This document shows, one piece after another, positions 24,046 through 33,502 of a DNA stretch of 38,574 nt. Each line of letters starts with the position of its first letter. Position 1 is the stretch's first letter. The stretch is taken from assembly GCA_016933275.1 (NCBI GenBank), contig JAFGBI010000294.1, forward strand, positions 1-38,574, given 5' to 3'. The notes below the pieces were generated by a model. That model was not told where the DNA came from and ran no database searches. It worked only from the letters and a program-made list of their open reading frames with translations. Made by a program: the position numbers and the translations under genes. The DNA comes from Polyangiaceae bacterium (GTDB lineage: Bacteria > Myxococcota_A > Polyangia > Polyangiales > Polyangiaceae).

Positions 24046-25461
24046 CTACTCCCCCTTCGCGATCCCTATCGTCGCGTACACGCGATCCAGCCCAACCCCG
24101 AGCGTCGGGCGGGCGATGCCGTCGAGCGCGGCGCGCTCGCCAACGAAGTGGAAGGTCCGCTGCGTGTGGGTGAGCGAAGCGCCAGGGGCCAGGAACGCCG
24201 CCGGAGAGCTGGTTTCGATCTCGTAGAACCCGCCGAGCGGGGGCGCGCCGGGCGCGGTCGGTCCGTCGTTGTAGCTGTTGATGACGTCTCCCGCGAACGG
24301 AAGACGCTGTCTGTCCCACATGCTGTTGACGTAGTCAGTGACACCCGCGGGCTGGTCGAAATTCACCAGGGTCAGGAGGCGGGCCGACTCGGAGTGGCTG
24401 CCAGCCCATTCGCGCGCCCGGGTCGCCCCGAGGCCGATCTTACCGCGGTGCTGCGCGTCGCAACGGAGGACCAGGAAGCCCTCCCCCTCGTTCACCCACA
24501 GACGATCCGGGGGGATCTTGCCGAAGTAGGCGTCGTTCACGATCGGGCCCTGACCGGAGCGGTCGAACGGGACGACCACGAACGTGTCCGGAGACGGGTT
24601 GAACATCGAGAGGATCCAGATGCTCAGAGCCCCGGTCTCCTTGGTCCATGCGCGCTGGCCCAGGTTGGTGATCCGATTCTCGGAGACGAATGCGACCCAG
24701 TCGACCCGACCGAGCCCCGCGCCCGCCGCTCCCAACGCCGCGCGCGCCTCGGTCGCGTCCAGCACGCGAACCGTCCGGCGCACCCCGAGATCGAAGACCA
24801 CTCGCGAGTAGTTCGTCACCGTCAGGCGACGGGTGAACGTGACGTGGCGCGGCCCCTGCTCGGTGATCTCCCAGGTCCCTTCCTGGAACCCCGCCGGGGT
24901 CTGCCAGTGTCCGAGATCGAAAGGCGCTCCGGGTGGGAAGTAGAGGCCATATTGGCCACCCTCCGGCCCGAGCCAGAAGCGGTCCTCGCCACCGTAGTTG
25001 TCGAACCGGGTACCGGTCTTCCCCGCCTGGACGAAGGAGCGGTTGAGGTAGCCGAGGCTCGCCCCGGTGGGCGCCACCGCGCTCGTCATGACCCGCCCCT
25101 GATACTCCGCAGAGACGACCACGCGACCCCCGGACGGTGACTCTAGCAGCAGCGGCTGACCGTGCTGCATGAGAAACTCGGCGTCGGCGATGAATGACGA
25201 CCCAACGGTTGGCTCGCCAACAGGGGATGATGAATCGGCGTGGGAGGGCATGGAAGGCTCCGTGGCGGCACCGCTCGGTGTCGGGGTCGAAGGAGCAGAT
25301 GGCGGAGATAGGGAGGGCGTCTCGGGCCGCGACCAAGGCGCGCATGCGATCGCAGTGCCCGCAGTAGCAAGCCACAGGATCGCCGCCCCGTGGCGAACAC
25401 GGCGTCGTGACGATCGGGCCTGACCGTCGAACCGCAGCCCCCTGGTTCCCTTCAGCACCAT
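24046..25461 (-). CDS. DUF6786-like exported lipoprotein
   Basis: The protein has 471 residues starting at the ATG at 25461. A basic N-terminus, the helix 'GAAILWLATAGTAIACA' and Cys40 form a lipoprotein signal, followed by a Ser/Pro linker to about residue 85. The main domain resembles DUF6786 proteins: 'VVSAEYQGRVMTSAVA', 'RFDNYGGEDRFWLGPEGGQY', 'YFPPGAPFDLGHWQTP' and, near the end, 'TAPGAPPLGGFYEIETSSPA'. The fold looks like a galactose-mutarotase-type beta sandwich, and the GGEDRFW region with its acidic residues could bind sugar, but this is inference. No Shine-Dalgarno is evident, and the open frame continues upstream without homology. It is divergent from the transporter gene. Confidence 0.8.
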   Translation of the reverse strand: MVLKGTRGLRFDGQARSSRRRVRHGAAILWLATAGTAIACAPWSRPETPSLSPPSAPSTPTPSGAATEPSMPSHADSSSPVGEPTVGSSFIADAEFLMQHGQPLLLESPSGGRVVVSAEYQGRVMTSAVAPTGASLGYLNRSFVQAGKTGTRFDNYGGEDRFWLGPEGGQYGLYFPPGAPFDLGHWQTPAGFQEGTWEITEQGPRHVTFTRRLTVTNYSRVVFDLGVRRTVRVLDATEARAALGAAGAGLGRVDWVAFVSENRITNLGQRAWTKETGALSIWILSMFNPSPDTFVVVPFDRSGQGPIVNDAYFGKIPPDRLWVNEGEGFLVLRCDAQHRGKIGLGATRAREWAGSHSESARLLTLVNFDQPAGVTDYVNSMWDRQRLPFAGDVINSYNDGPTAPGAPPLGGFYEIETSSPAAFLAPGASLTHTQRTFHFVGERAALDGIARPTLGVGLDRVYATIGIAKGE

Positions 25462-26003
25462 GGGTGGACGGTATCTCCCCCAGCCGGCGATCGACAACGG
25501 CCGCCGACTCCGAGGCCGTTTCTCCGAGCGAGCCCGCGCTCGCCGCGCCGGGACGCCCTGAGTCCGCCGCTTCCATTCGACGCGGTGGGTCTCCGAAGCA
25601 ACAAGCCCGTTGGCGGAGCGATCGTCACCGAGACGGCTGGGACATTTCGCAACGTTTTCGTGGCACTCGCCCCCCGCCGGCAGCGATCGGGGGCTCCGCG
25701 CTCTGGCCGAGAGCTGGCTGCTGATGGCCAGTCTGGTACTGGCCCCGCCGGGAAAGGTCAGGGGAAAGGGGGTCGAGGCGAGCGACCGAGACCAGCCCGG
25801 CGACGTGCCGCCGCCCTCCCTGGTCGGAGCGGATCGCTCCTGCCCCGAGAGGGGCTGCCCCTTGGGCACCGAACCGTCTGGCGACACAGGACCCATCCTA
25901 TTTCCAAGGATGCCGTCATATATCACGGCAACCGCAAGGAGGTTTTCGAAATCGCAGGTGAAAATGGTTTCTGGCACGCCGCTTGCTTAGACGGCACCCC
26001 CTG
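25462..26003. other. Divergent intergenic region with a coupled leader frame
   Basis: These 540 bases separate the DUF6786-like gene from the SLC13-type transporter. The right end is AT-richer than the rest (25905-25990). It holds AAGGAGG at 25936-25942, and one open frame ends in TGA at 26002-26004, overlapping the transporter's ATG as TGATG. No ATG or GTG sits at proper distance after that Shine-Dalgarno. A short GTG frame (25959-25990) encodes about ten residues. A leader peptide is possible; no gene is assigned. Confidence 0.4.
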
Positions 26004-27788
26004 ATGGATCTGACGAGGGCCGGGATCACGCTCGCTGTCCTGATCGGGGTGCTGGGGCTATTGGTCTTCACGTCGCTGGGCGCCGATGCCGTCCTCCTCG
26101 CTGGGCTCGCCGTCGTGGTCGTCACCGGAGTCGTCGACACGAGGACGGCAATATCGGGCTTCTCGAACGAGGGCATGCTGACGGTCGCCGCCCTCTTCGT
26201 GGTGGCCGCCGGGGTGCGCCAAACCGGAGCGATGTCACGCGTCGCTGGCCTCTTGCTCGGTCGCTCCCAGAGGACCAGGGTGGCGCTCGCGCGGCTTCTG
26301 TTTCCGGTGGCGGCGATGTCGTCGCTGCTGAACAACACGCCGATCGTCGCCGCGCTGCTCCCCGCCGTGAGGGAGTGGGCGCGCCGGCACGAGAAGCCCG
26401 CCTCGAAGCTGCTGATCCCCCTGTCCTACGCCGCCATCCTGGGCGGCACGGTCACGGTGATCGGAACCAGCACGAACCTGGTCGTGACCGGCCTCATCCA
26501 GAAGAACCTCGCGTCAACCCCCGGCTTGTCACCGATCGGGGTCTTCGACATCTCCCCCATCGGAGCCACCGTCGCGATCATCGGCTGCCTGGTGCTGGTT
26601 GCGTTCGGTCCGTGGCTCCTCCCCGATCGCCGACCTGGGATCAGCCACACCGACGATCCGCGACAGTACACCTCGGAATTCCTGGTCGCCGCCAAGGGAC
26701 CGCTCGTCGGCGCGACGATCGAGGAGGCAGGCCTCCGCCACCTGCCGGGTGCGTTCCTCGCAGAGCTCGGTCGCGGCACGGCAGTGCTCCCTGCGGTCGA
26801 GCCGACGACTCGGCTGGAGGCCGGAGATCGGCTGGTGTTTGTGGGACCTCGCGAGGCAGTGATCGATCTGCAGCGGATCGCCGGCATCGCCCCCGCCCCC
26901 AATCAAACCTTCCAGCTCGACGCTCCGACGCGCGAGCGCAGCCTGGTAGAGGCGGTGGTCGCCCCGGGGAATCCGCTCTGCGGTCGCTCGATCCGGGAAG
27001 GGGGATTCCGAAAGCAATTCCACGCCGTCGTCATCGCGGCGGCCCGCGACGGGCATCGCCTCGGCGGACGGATCGGAGACATCGTCCTCGAGCCCGGCGA
27101 CGTGCTCCTCCTCGAGTGCGCGACCTCGTGGGTCGAGGATCAGCGGAACCGGCGAGATTTCTACCTCGTGAGCGAGGTCCCGGACTCCGCAAGGTTCCGC
27201 CATGACCGGGCGTTCATCTCGCTCGTGATCCTGGTGGCGATGGTGCTCGCCGCAGCCACCGAGCTCACCACGATGTTTCGCGCCTCGGTGGTCGCAGCGG
27301 CCGCCCTGGTGCTGACCGGCTGCTTGACGGGCACAGAGGCGAGAAGGTCGGTCGAGCTCACCGTCTTGGTCGCCATTGCCTCGGCGTTCGGCCTCGGTGA
27401 AGCCATCCGAGCTTCGGGACTGGATCGCGCGCTTTCGGAGTCGATCATCTCGCTCGGCGCGAGCTCTCCCTACTCGGGGATGGTCGCCATGTACGTCGCC
27501 ACAGCCCTGCTGACCGAACTCGTCACGAACAACGCGGCGGCCGCGCTGATGTTCCCGTTCGGGCTCTCCCTGGCAGAGCAGCTCGGCGCGAGTCCGATGC
27601 CCTATTGCGTCACCGTGATGTTCGCGGCGTCAGCGTCCTTCTCGACGCCGATCGGGTACCAGACCAACCTCATGGTCTACGGTCCCGGCGGCTATCGATT
27701 CACGGACTTCCTTCGCATCGGTATCCCGATGCAGATCGCGGTCGGATTCGCGAACTGTCTGCTCATCCCGTGGGTCTTCCCCTTCTGA
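26004..27788 (+). CDS. SLC13/DASS-type membrane transporter with two TrkA-C domains
   Basis: The protein has 594 residues starting at ATG 26004, which overlaps an upstream stop codon (TGATG). Helices run from residue 5, with the transport motif 'LLNNTPIVAALLPAV' and 'GGTVTVIGTSTNLVV' in the first half. The cytosolic middle (about 220-390) holds two RCK-C/TrkA-C-like domains ('LVGATIEEAGLRHLPGAFLA' and 'LCGRSIREGGFRKQFHAVVI'). The second half has 'LLTELVTNNAAAALMFPFGL' and 'FSTPIGYQTNLMVYGPGGYR'. This layout is typical of bacterial SLC13-family permeases for sulfate or di/tricarboxylates coupled to Na+ or H+. The substrate cannot be read from sequence. No other gene of a transport pathway lies beside it. 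Confidence 0.88.
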   Translation: MDLTRAGITLAVLIGVLGLLVFTSLGADAVLLAGLAVVVVTGVVDTRTAISGFSNEGMLTVAALFVVAAGVRQTGAMSRVAGLLLGRSQRTRVALARLLFPVAAMSSLLNNTPIVAALLPAVREWARRHEKPASKLLIPLSYAAILGGTVTVIGTSTNLVVTGLIQKNLASTPGLSPIGVFDISPIGATVAIIGCLVLVAFGPWLLPDRRPGISHTDDPRQYTSEFLVAAKGPLVGATIEEAGLRHLPGAFLAELGRGTAVLPAVEPTTRLEAGDRLVFVGPREAVIDLQRIAGIAPAPNQTFQLDAPTRERSLVEAVVAPGNPLCGRSIREGGFRKQFHAVVIAAARDGHRLGGRIGDIVLEPGDVLLLECATSWVEDQRNRRDFYLVSEVPDSARFRHDRAFISLVILVAMVLAAATELTTMFRASVVAAAALVLTGCLTGTEARRSVELTVLVAIASAFGLGEAIRASGLDRALSESIISLGASSPYSGMVAMYVATALLTELVTNNAAAALMFPFGLSLAEQLGASPMPYCVTVMFAASASFSTPIGYQTNLMVYGPGGYRFTDFLRIGIPMQIAVGFANCLLIPWVFPF

Positions 27789-27933
27789 AGCGGCCGATGC
27801 GCCGGGCACCCCGGCGCGTGAACCAGATCGGGCACGGAGGATCTCGGCCTCCTCGCCTCCCGTATTCCGGATCCCGGCCGGGGTGGTAGCATCTACCTGC
27901 CCATCGACTGGGCAGGTGATCCAGGAAACGACC

Positions 27934-29451
27934 ATGGAACGACGAGTCGCACTCTTCTGGCCCGGTGACGGTCGCGACCTGCCCAACGAGCGGGCGGTTC
28001 CCAGCATCGAGGCAGCCACGCAGGAGCTCGAGCGGGCACTGCGCAAGCTCGGTCGCGAGCCGTACCGCATCCCGGGCTTCCTCTCCAAGCCCCACCACGC
28101 CATCACCAGGCTCGGTCCGGTGACGGATCCGACCATCGGCGTCTGCGTCCACTGGTGCTACGGACCGCACACGACCGAAGGTGTCGTCGGCAAGGACAAC
28201 CCGCTCCTCCTGGCCTCCAATTTCTCCGGCGAGTGGCCAGGTCTCGTCGGCCTGCTCAACACAGGAGCTTGCCTGGAGAGCCTCGGGCGTCCCTTCTCCC
28301 GAGCCTGGACGAGCGCCAAGGACTTCGCGGCCGACGACGCCTTCATGGCCCACCTCGACGAGTGGTGTACAACGGGCCGCATCGCCTATCCCGAAGACGA
28401 GCTCGCGTACCAGGTGCCGGTCGGCCCCGCTGCCTCCGCACTCGCCCGCGACGTCGCCCGCGAGATCCGCGCGCGGCGGATCCTCGTCATGATGCTCGGC
28501 GACACCTCCATGGGGATGATCAACGGCTACTTCGGGCCGCGCCTGCTGGGTCCGCACGGCTTCGCCGAGCACAAGATCGACCAGGCTTGGATCATCCACC
28601 GCGGTCAGAGCATCTCCGATTCGCGCCTCGACGCCGCCCTCGCCTTCGTTCGCGAGAAGGGGGTTACCTTCCACTGGCGCGAGCAGGGTGCAGAGGACTT
28701 CGACGAGAACGCCACCCGCGAACAGCTCCGCGACTACCTCGCCGTCCTCGATCTCGTGCGCGAGTACGAGGCGGACTGCCTCGGCTGGCAGTACCAGCTC
28801 GGCCTGCTGCCCTTGCGCCCACCCTCGGACTTCGCCGAAGGCCTGTTCAATTCGAGCTGCCGGCCCGAGACCGATGGTCACCCGATCAGCTGCGCGACGG
28901 AGGCCGATCAGGGCAACGTGATCCCCATGGAGCTCATGAAGCGCCTGCTCGAGAAGAAGGGGCTCCACGGCGGGGTGATGTTCCATGACGTACGCTGGGG
29001 CGCCGAGCATGAGGGGCGGTTCATCTGGTTGCTCCTCAACTCCGGCTCCTCGGGCGCATACGCCTTCAACCACGATCCCGAGACCCTGCGCGGCGCGCAC
29101 TCCTACCGTCAGGCCGCGATGTACTTCCCCATCCCCGGCGGCACCCTCGCCGGCGAGAGTCTCCCCGGCAAGATGACCTGGGCGCGCACCTACCTCAAGG
29201 GAGGCCGCCTGTGGATGGACGTGGGTCGGGGTGAGGTGGTGAAGCTCCCCCCTACCGTCCGCGATACGTGGTGGGAGAGCACGGTGCGCGGATGGCCGTT
29301 CATGGCCGCGGATCTCGGGATCGGACGCGACACCCTGATGGCGCACTACCTCTCGAACCACGCCGCGGTCGCCTACGGCGACGTCTTCGAGGAGATGGTC
29401 GCGCTGTCGCGCGAGCTCGGCTTCATGGTCCGCATCATGGGGAAGAGCTGA
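27934..29451 (+). CDS. L-fucose/L-arabinose isomerase family protein
   Basis: The protein has 505 residues starting at ATG 27934, six bases after AGGAA; first gene of the sugar cluster. It has the three-domain FucI/AraA fold as judged from 'ASNFSGEWPGLVGLLN', 'LVMMLGDTSMGMINGYFG' (the SMGM motif of the family), 'EHKIDQAW' and 'ATEADQGNVIPMELM'. A late His-containing region follows ('GVMFHDVRWG'). Family members use Mn2+ held by Glu, Asp and His to convert aldoses to ketoses in the cytosol. The encoded kinase downstream is of the xylulokinase type, so the product may be D-xylulose and the substrate D-xylose or D-lyxose, but L-fucose or D-arabinose cannot be ruled out. The next gene begins three bases after the stop. 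Confidence 0.85.
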   Translation: MERRVALFWPGDGRDLPNERAVPSIEAATQELERALRKLGREPYRIPGFLSKPHHAITRLGPVTDPTIGVCVHWCYGPHTTEGVVGKDNPLLLASNFSGEWPGLVGLLNTGACLESLGRPFSRAWTSAKDFAADDAFMAHLDEWCTTGRIAYPEDELAYQVPVGPAASALARDVAREIRARRILVMMLGDTSMGMINGYFGPRLLGPHGFAEHKIDQAWIIHRGQSISDSRLDAALAFVREKGVTFHWREQGAEDFDENATREQLRDYLAVLDLVREYEADCLGWQYQLGLLPLRPPSDFAEGLFNSSCRPETDGHPISCATEADQGNVIPMELMKRLLEKKGLHGGVMFHDVRWGAEHEGRFIWLLLNSGSSGAYAFNHDPETLRGAHSYRQAAMYFPIPGGTLAGESLPGKMTWARTYLKGGRLWMDVGRGEVVKLPPTVRDTWWESTVRGWPFMAADLGIGRDTLMAHYLSNHAAVAYGDVFEEMVALSRELGFMVRIMGKS

Positions 29452-29454
29452 ACC

Positions 29455-30462
29455 GTGACTTCACGACGACAGGTCCTCGGTCTGATTGGGCTCGGCCTGG
29501 CCGCGGCTGCCTGCCGCCGCAGCGCCCCCACCGGCGGCGAAGCGGGGAAGGCACCGCGGATCGCCGTCATCCCCAAGGGCACCACGCACGAGTTCTGGAA
29601 GAGCGTCCACGCGGGCGCCGTGAAGGCTTCGCAAGAGCTCGGCGTCGAGATCGTGTGGAAGGGCCCGCTCAAGGAGGACGATCTGAAGAGCCAGATCGAT
29701 CTGGTGCAGAGCTTCGTTGCCCAGCGGATCTCAGGCATCGTGCTCGCTCCGCTCGACAGCAAGGGCCTACGCGGCGCGGTGAAGGACGCGGTCCGGAGCG
29801 GGATCCCGGTCGTGGTCTTCGACTCGGCCCTCGACTCCGCGGATCCGATAAGCTACGTCGCGACCGACAATCGCGCGGCGGGTCGCCTCGCGGGTGAGCG
29901 CATGGTCGAGGCCCTCGGCGGCCAGGGCAAGCTCGTCGTCCTCCGCTACCAGGAGGGCTCGGCGAGCACGCACGAACGCGAAGAGGGGTTCCTCGAAGCG
30001 GTGCGCAAGGCCGTTGGTGTCCAGGTGGTGAGCGACAACCAGTACTCGGGCCCGACGACCGAGAGCGCCTACGCTGCGAGCGAGAGCCTGCTCTTGGCCC
30101 AGAGGGCCGCCCAGGGCGACATCGCCGGGGTGTTCGCCCCCAACGAGTCGAGCACGTTCGGGATGCTCCTCGCCCTCGAGAAGGCCAGGATCGCGGGCAG
30201 GCTCAGGTTCGTCGGGTTCGACGCATCGACCAAGCTGGTGGCTGGCCTCAGGGACGGCAAGATCCATGGTCTGGTCGTGCAGAACCCCCTCGAGATGGGC
30301 TACCGCAGCACGAAGGCCCTGGCACTGCACCTCCGGGGCGAGAAGATCGAGGCCAAGGTGGACACGGGCTCCACCTTCGTGACAGCGAAGAACCTCGATC
30401 TGCCCGAGATCAAGCAGCTCGTCGCGCCGGATCTCTCGCGGTGGCTGGGAGCCGCGGGTTGA
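29455..30462 (+). CDS. Sugar ABC transporter substrate-binding lipoprotein (RbsB/XylF-like)
   Basis: The protein has 335 residues starting at GTG 29455, three bases after the isomerase stop. The signal has two Arg and a lipobox AAAC (Cys20), so it is lipid-anchored in the periplasm. The mature part is a type I periplasmic binding fold: 'RIAVIPKGTTHEFWKSVHAG', 'IVLAPLDSKGLRGAVKDA', 'IPVVVFDSALDS', 'YVATDNRAAGRLAGERM', 'VGFDASTKLVAGLRDGKIHG' and 'VVQNPLEMGYRSTKAL'. These match the CUT2 (ribose/xylose/galactose) class. It delivers sugar to the permease and ATPase encoded next. Sugar identity is not visible. The final codons overlap the ATPase start as TTGA. Confidence 0.92.
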   Translation: MTSRRQVLGLIGLGLAAAACRRSAPTGGEAGKAPRIAVIPKGTTHEFWKSVHAGAVKASQELGVEIVWKGPLKEDDLKSQIDLVQSFVAQRISGIVLAPLDSKGLRGAVKDAVRSGIPVVVFDSALDSADPISYVATDNRAAGRLAGERMVEALGGQGKLVVLRYQEGSASTHEREEGFLEAVRKAVGVQVVSDNQYSGPTTESAYAASESLLLAQRAAQGDIAGVFAPNESSTFGMLLALEKARIAGRLRFVGFDASTKLVAGLRDGKIHGLVVQNPLEMGYRSTKALALHLRGEKIEAKVDTGSTFVTAKNLDLPEIKQLVAPDLSRWLGAAG

Positions 30463-32003
30463 ACGATTCCCGAGCGGTGGGCACTGCAGACGACGCCACC
30501 GAGACCTCGGACGCCGAACGCGAGCCGGTGCTCTCGGTGCGAGGGTTGGAGAAGGCCTTCGGGGGGACGATCGCGCTCGCTGGCGTCGATCTCGAGGTGC
30601 TCGCCGGAGAGGTGCACGCGGTGGTCGGAGAGAACGGGGCCGGCAAGAGCACGCTGATGAAGATCCTCGCGGGAACGCAGCAGGCAGCGCGCGGGTCCAT
30701 CACGCTCGGCGGCTCACCCTTCGCGCCCCGGGATCCGGTGGTGGCGCGACGGGCAGGCATCGCGCTCGTACCCCAGGAGCCCGAGCTCGCCGAGCACCTG
30801 AGCGTGGAGGAGAACGTCCTCCTCGGCGCCGAGCCGGGCCGAGCGGGTCTGGTCGATTTCCCGGCGCTGCGCGCTCGGGCGACGACGGCGCTCGCCCACG
30901 TCGCGCACGGTGACTCCGCGATCGATCCAGCGCGCCCCGCCGCCTCGCTGGGGCCCGCCGAGCGGCAGCGGGTGGTCATCGCCCGCGCGCTCGCGCTCGC
31001 GAGCCCGCGCGTGCTCATCCTCGACGAGCCGACGAGCAGCCTCACCTCCACCGACGTCGAGCAGCTGTTCGTCACCCTCCGAAAGCTCGTGGCCCGCGGC
31101 CTCGCCGTGCTCTATGTCTCGCATTTCCTCGAAGAAGTGATGGCCATCGCCCACCGGTTCACGGTGCTCCGTGACGGCCGCTCGGTGGCGACGGGCGACA
31201 TCGCCGATACGACCCCTGAGGCGCTGGTCCGCGCCATGGCCGGAGCGGCGGTCGCGCTGCGCCCACGCCACGCAGACCGAACCCCCGGCGAGGTGTTGCT
31301 CAGCCTCGGTGCGCTCGCCGGGCGCCACCTGCCCCACTCCGCAACCCTGGAGCTGCACCGCGGTGAAGTGCTGGGGATCGCGGGTCTGATCGGGGCGGGC
31401 CGCACCGAGCTTCTGCGCGCCATCTTCGGCCTCGACCCCGTGCGCTCGGGGACCATCCGCGTCCACGCCGAAATGGGCCCCGCTGGCCCCCCGCGCCGCC
31501 TCGCCCAGGGGGTGGGCCTGCTCAGCGAGGACCGCAAAGCGGAGGGCCTCGCGCTCGATCTCACGATCGCCGAGAACACGGTACTCACCCGCCGCCTGGG
31601 TCGGGGTCCCCTGATCGATCCCCGGCGCGAACGAGCGACAGCCCGCGATTTCGTCGCTCGCCTTGGGATCCGTTGTCGCGACGTCGGTCAGCGGGTCGCC
31701 GATCTCTCGGGCGGCAACCAGCAGAAGGTCGCCCTGGCGCGGCTGCTCCACCACGATGCCGATGTGCTCCTGCTCGACGAGCCCACCCGCGGGATCGACG
31801 TCCGAAGCCGCGCGGACGTGCACGCGGTCATCGACGAGCTCGCCGACCGTGGCAAGGCCATGCTCGTGGTGTCGAGCTACCTCCCTGAGCTCTTCGCCCT
31901 CTGTGATCGTATCGCCGTGATGTGCCGCGGCAGACTCGGTCCCTCCCGCCCCGCGCGTGAGCTCGACGCACATGCCATCCTGCTCGAGGCCGCAGGAGGC
32001 TAG
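30459..32003 (+). CDS. Sugar ABC transporter ATPase with two nucleotide-binding domains (RbsA/XylG-like)
   Basis: The protein has 514 residues if it starts at TTG 30459, which overlaps the previous stop and has GGGAG seven bases upstream; GTG 30441 and GTG 30477 are alternatives without a site. Domain 1 has Walker A 'GENGAGKST', a degenerate signature 'LGPAERQRVVIAR' and Walker B 'VLILDEPTSSL'. Domain 2 has a degenerate Walker A 'GLIGAGRTELLRAIFG', a good signature 'LSGGNQQKVALARLL' and Walker B 'VLLLDEPTRGID'. One weakened site in each half is normal for CUT2 ATPases. It powers uptake through the permease 14 bases downstream. Confidence 0.92.
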   Translation: MNDSRAVGTADDATETSDAEREPVLSVRGLEKAFGGTIALAGVDLEVLAGEVHAVVGENGAGKSTLMKILAGTQQAARGSITLGGSPFAPRDPVVARRAGIALVPQEPELAEHLSVEENVLLGAEPGRAGLVDFPALRARATTALAHVAHGDSAIDPARPAASLGPAERQRVVIARALALASPRVLILDEPTSSLTSTDVEQLFVTLRKLVARGLAVLYVSHFLEEVMAIAHRFTVLRDGRSVATGDIADTTPEALVRAMAGAAVALRPRHADRTPGEVLLSLGALAGRHLPHSATLELHRGEVLGIAGLIGAGRTELLRAIFGLDPVRSGTIRVHAEMGPAGPPRRLAQGVGLLSEDRKAEGLALDLTIAENTVLTRRLGRGPLIDPRRERATARDFVARLGIRCRDVGQRVADLSGGNQQKVALARLLHHDADVLLLDEPTRGIDVRSRADVHAVIDELADRGKAMLVVSSYLPELFALCDRIAVMCRGRLGPSRPARELDAHAILLEAAGG

Positions 32004-32017
32004 CCCGCTTCAGGACC

Positions 32018-33001
32018 ATGACGGACACCCCTTCCTCCTTCACCGCGCGCGCCCGCGCCCTCCCCGGCGAACCCTGGTTCGGCCCCCTCGCCGCGCTGCT
32101 CGTCGTCTACGCCCTCTTCGCGGTCGTCGCCCCCGACACCTTTCTCGGCAGCCTGAACCTCCTCTCGATGGTGCGGGCCACGGTCGTGGTCGGCGTCACG
32201 GCCGTCGGCATGACGCTCATCATGATCCAGGGCGGGATCGATCTCTCCGTGGGGTCCGTGGTGGCGCTCGCCACGGTCGCCATCGCCCGCAGCCTCCAGG
32301 CCGGGCAATCCCCGATGATGGCCCTGGCCACGGGCATTGCTGTCGGCGCCATCGCGGGCCTCGCCAACGGCGCCCTCGTCGCCGGCCTCCGCCTCACCCC
32401 CTTCATCGCGACCCTCGGCACCATGAGCGCCCTCCGTGGCCTCGCCAAGGGCCTCGCCCGTGAGCAGAAGATCGATGCCGAGCCTGGTTGGCTCGAAGAG
32501 CTGATGACGATGCCCCCCCCGGAGCGGACCTACCAGCTGCTGCCGATCGGCGTCTGGGTCGGGCTCTTGCTGGCGATCGTCGCGGCATTCGTCCTCGCTC
32601 GCTCCCGCTTCGGACGTCACGTGGTCGCCACCGGCTCGAGCCCAGCCACGGCGCGCCTCTGCGGCATCGACGTGGGTCGGGTGACCATCCTCGTCTATGT
32701 CCTGGGCGGCCTCCTCGCGGGCGTCGCGGGTGTGCTCGAATTCTCGACGCTCACGGTCGGCGACCCCACGGACTCGGTCGGTCTCGAGCTCAAGGTGATC
32801 GCGGCCGTAGTGATCGGCGGAGGGTCCCTGTCCGGCGGTCAGGGATCGATCGCGGGGACGCTGCTCGGAGCACTGCTGCTGACGTTCATCGACACCGGGT
32901 GCACGCACGTGGGATTGCCCAACTGGGTCCAGGAAATCCTGACCGGGGCCATCATCGTGGTGGCCGTGTGGCTCGATCGATTGCGGAGAAGGGACGGGTA
33001 G
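32018..33001 (+). CDS. Sugar ABC transporter permease (RbsC/XylH-like)
   Basis: The protein has 327 residues starting at ATG 32018. About nine or ten helices are visible, starting with 'FGPLAALLVVYALFAVV'. The family stretches 'GMTLIMIQGGIDLSVGSVVA' and 'RFGRHVVATGSSPATARLCG' are present, the latter including the cytosolic coupling loop, and 'VIGGGSLSGGQGSIAGTLLG' near the end is characteristic. Such permeases form a homodimer in CUT2 importers. It completes the importer with the two genes before it, and all are close enough to be one transcript starting at the isomerase. The kinase gene follows after a 500-base gap. Confidence 0.93.
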   Translation: MTDTPSSFTARARALPGEPWFGPLAALLVVYALFAVVAPDTFLGSLNLLSMVRATVVVGVTAVGMTLIMIQGGIDLSVGSVVALATVAIARSLQAGQSPMMALATGIAVGAIAGLANGALVAGLRLTPFIATLGTMSALRGLAKGLAREQKIDAEPGWLEELMTMPPPERTYQLLPIGVWVGLLLAIVAAFVLARSRFGRHVVATGSSPATARLCGIDVGRVTILVYVLGGLLAGVAGVLEFSTLTVGDPTDSVGLELKVIAAVVIGGGSLSGGQGSIAGTLLGALLLTFIDTGCTHVGLPNWVQEILTGAIIVVAVWLDRLRRRDG

Positions 33002-33159
33002 CGCCCGCGTCCCAGGTCCCATCGTGCGCTCACCCCCTCATCCTCTGGCCCGACCCGCCGGAACCGCCTCGGCGTGAAGCCTCGGTCCGGAACGTCACCG
33101 TGTTCCCGCTTCGGGTGCGAACCAGGGCCGGCAGGAGACGCGGCAGCACCCACCGAGCC

Positions 33160-33388
33160 CACCCGATCGACCACACCTGGATCGAGCTGCGCGATCCGAA
33201 GGGCAGCCTGGTGCCCTTCCGATGCCGAGCGCATCGATATCGAACGGACGGTGACCGTAACGGGCTCGGAGAGCTGTGCCGCGCAGCTGATGGCCGCGCC
33301 TTCCAGCAGCTGTGGGTCCTCGCTCGTCGACCACTTCACGTGGGTGCGAGCCTGCGAGCCCAATGACCGCACTCTCGAATGCCGTTGA
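33160..33388 (+). pseudogene. Frameshifted gene remnant between permease and kinase
   Basis: One frame reads 'HPIDHTWIELRDPKGSLVP' and then loses sense. Dropping one base at about 33217 carries it into the next frame, which continues as 'SDAERIDIERTVTVTGSES', then 'CAAQLMAAPSSSCGSSLVDH' and ends at TGA 33386-33388. Both halves have high third-position G/C and protein-like composition with several Cys. This looks like a secreted domain remnant with a single-base insertion. I do not recognise a family. The remainder of the 33002-33502 gap holds nothing else I can support. Confidence 0.35.
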
Positions 33389-33502
33389 CCAGCCCTCCAG
33401 AGCCGGCGCCCACCGAGCAACGCCTCCCGACGCTCCGATCTGCCTTTGCGCGGAGGCCTAGCATCGGCGACAATCGCCCCCCCCAACGGAGATAGCCCCA
33501 CC

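Noticed and set aside
25585..26004. Plus-strand frame ending in TGATG as a full gene
   Set aside because: Most of it is low-complexity sequence without a ribosome-binding site; only its last 30 codons are of interest, so it was noted as a possible leader.
32000..33022. Minus-strand frame across the sugar permease
   Set aside because: Antisense of a well-supported permease with an Asp/Glu/Gly/His-rich shadow composition.
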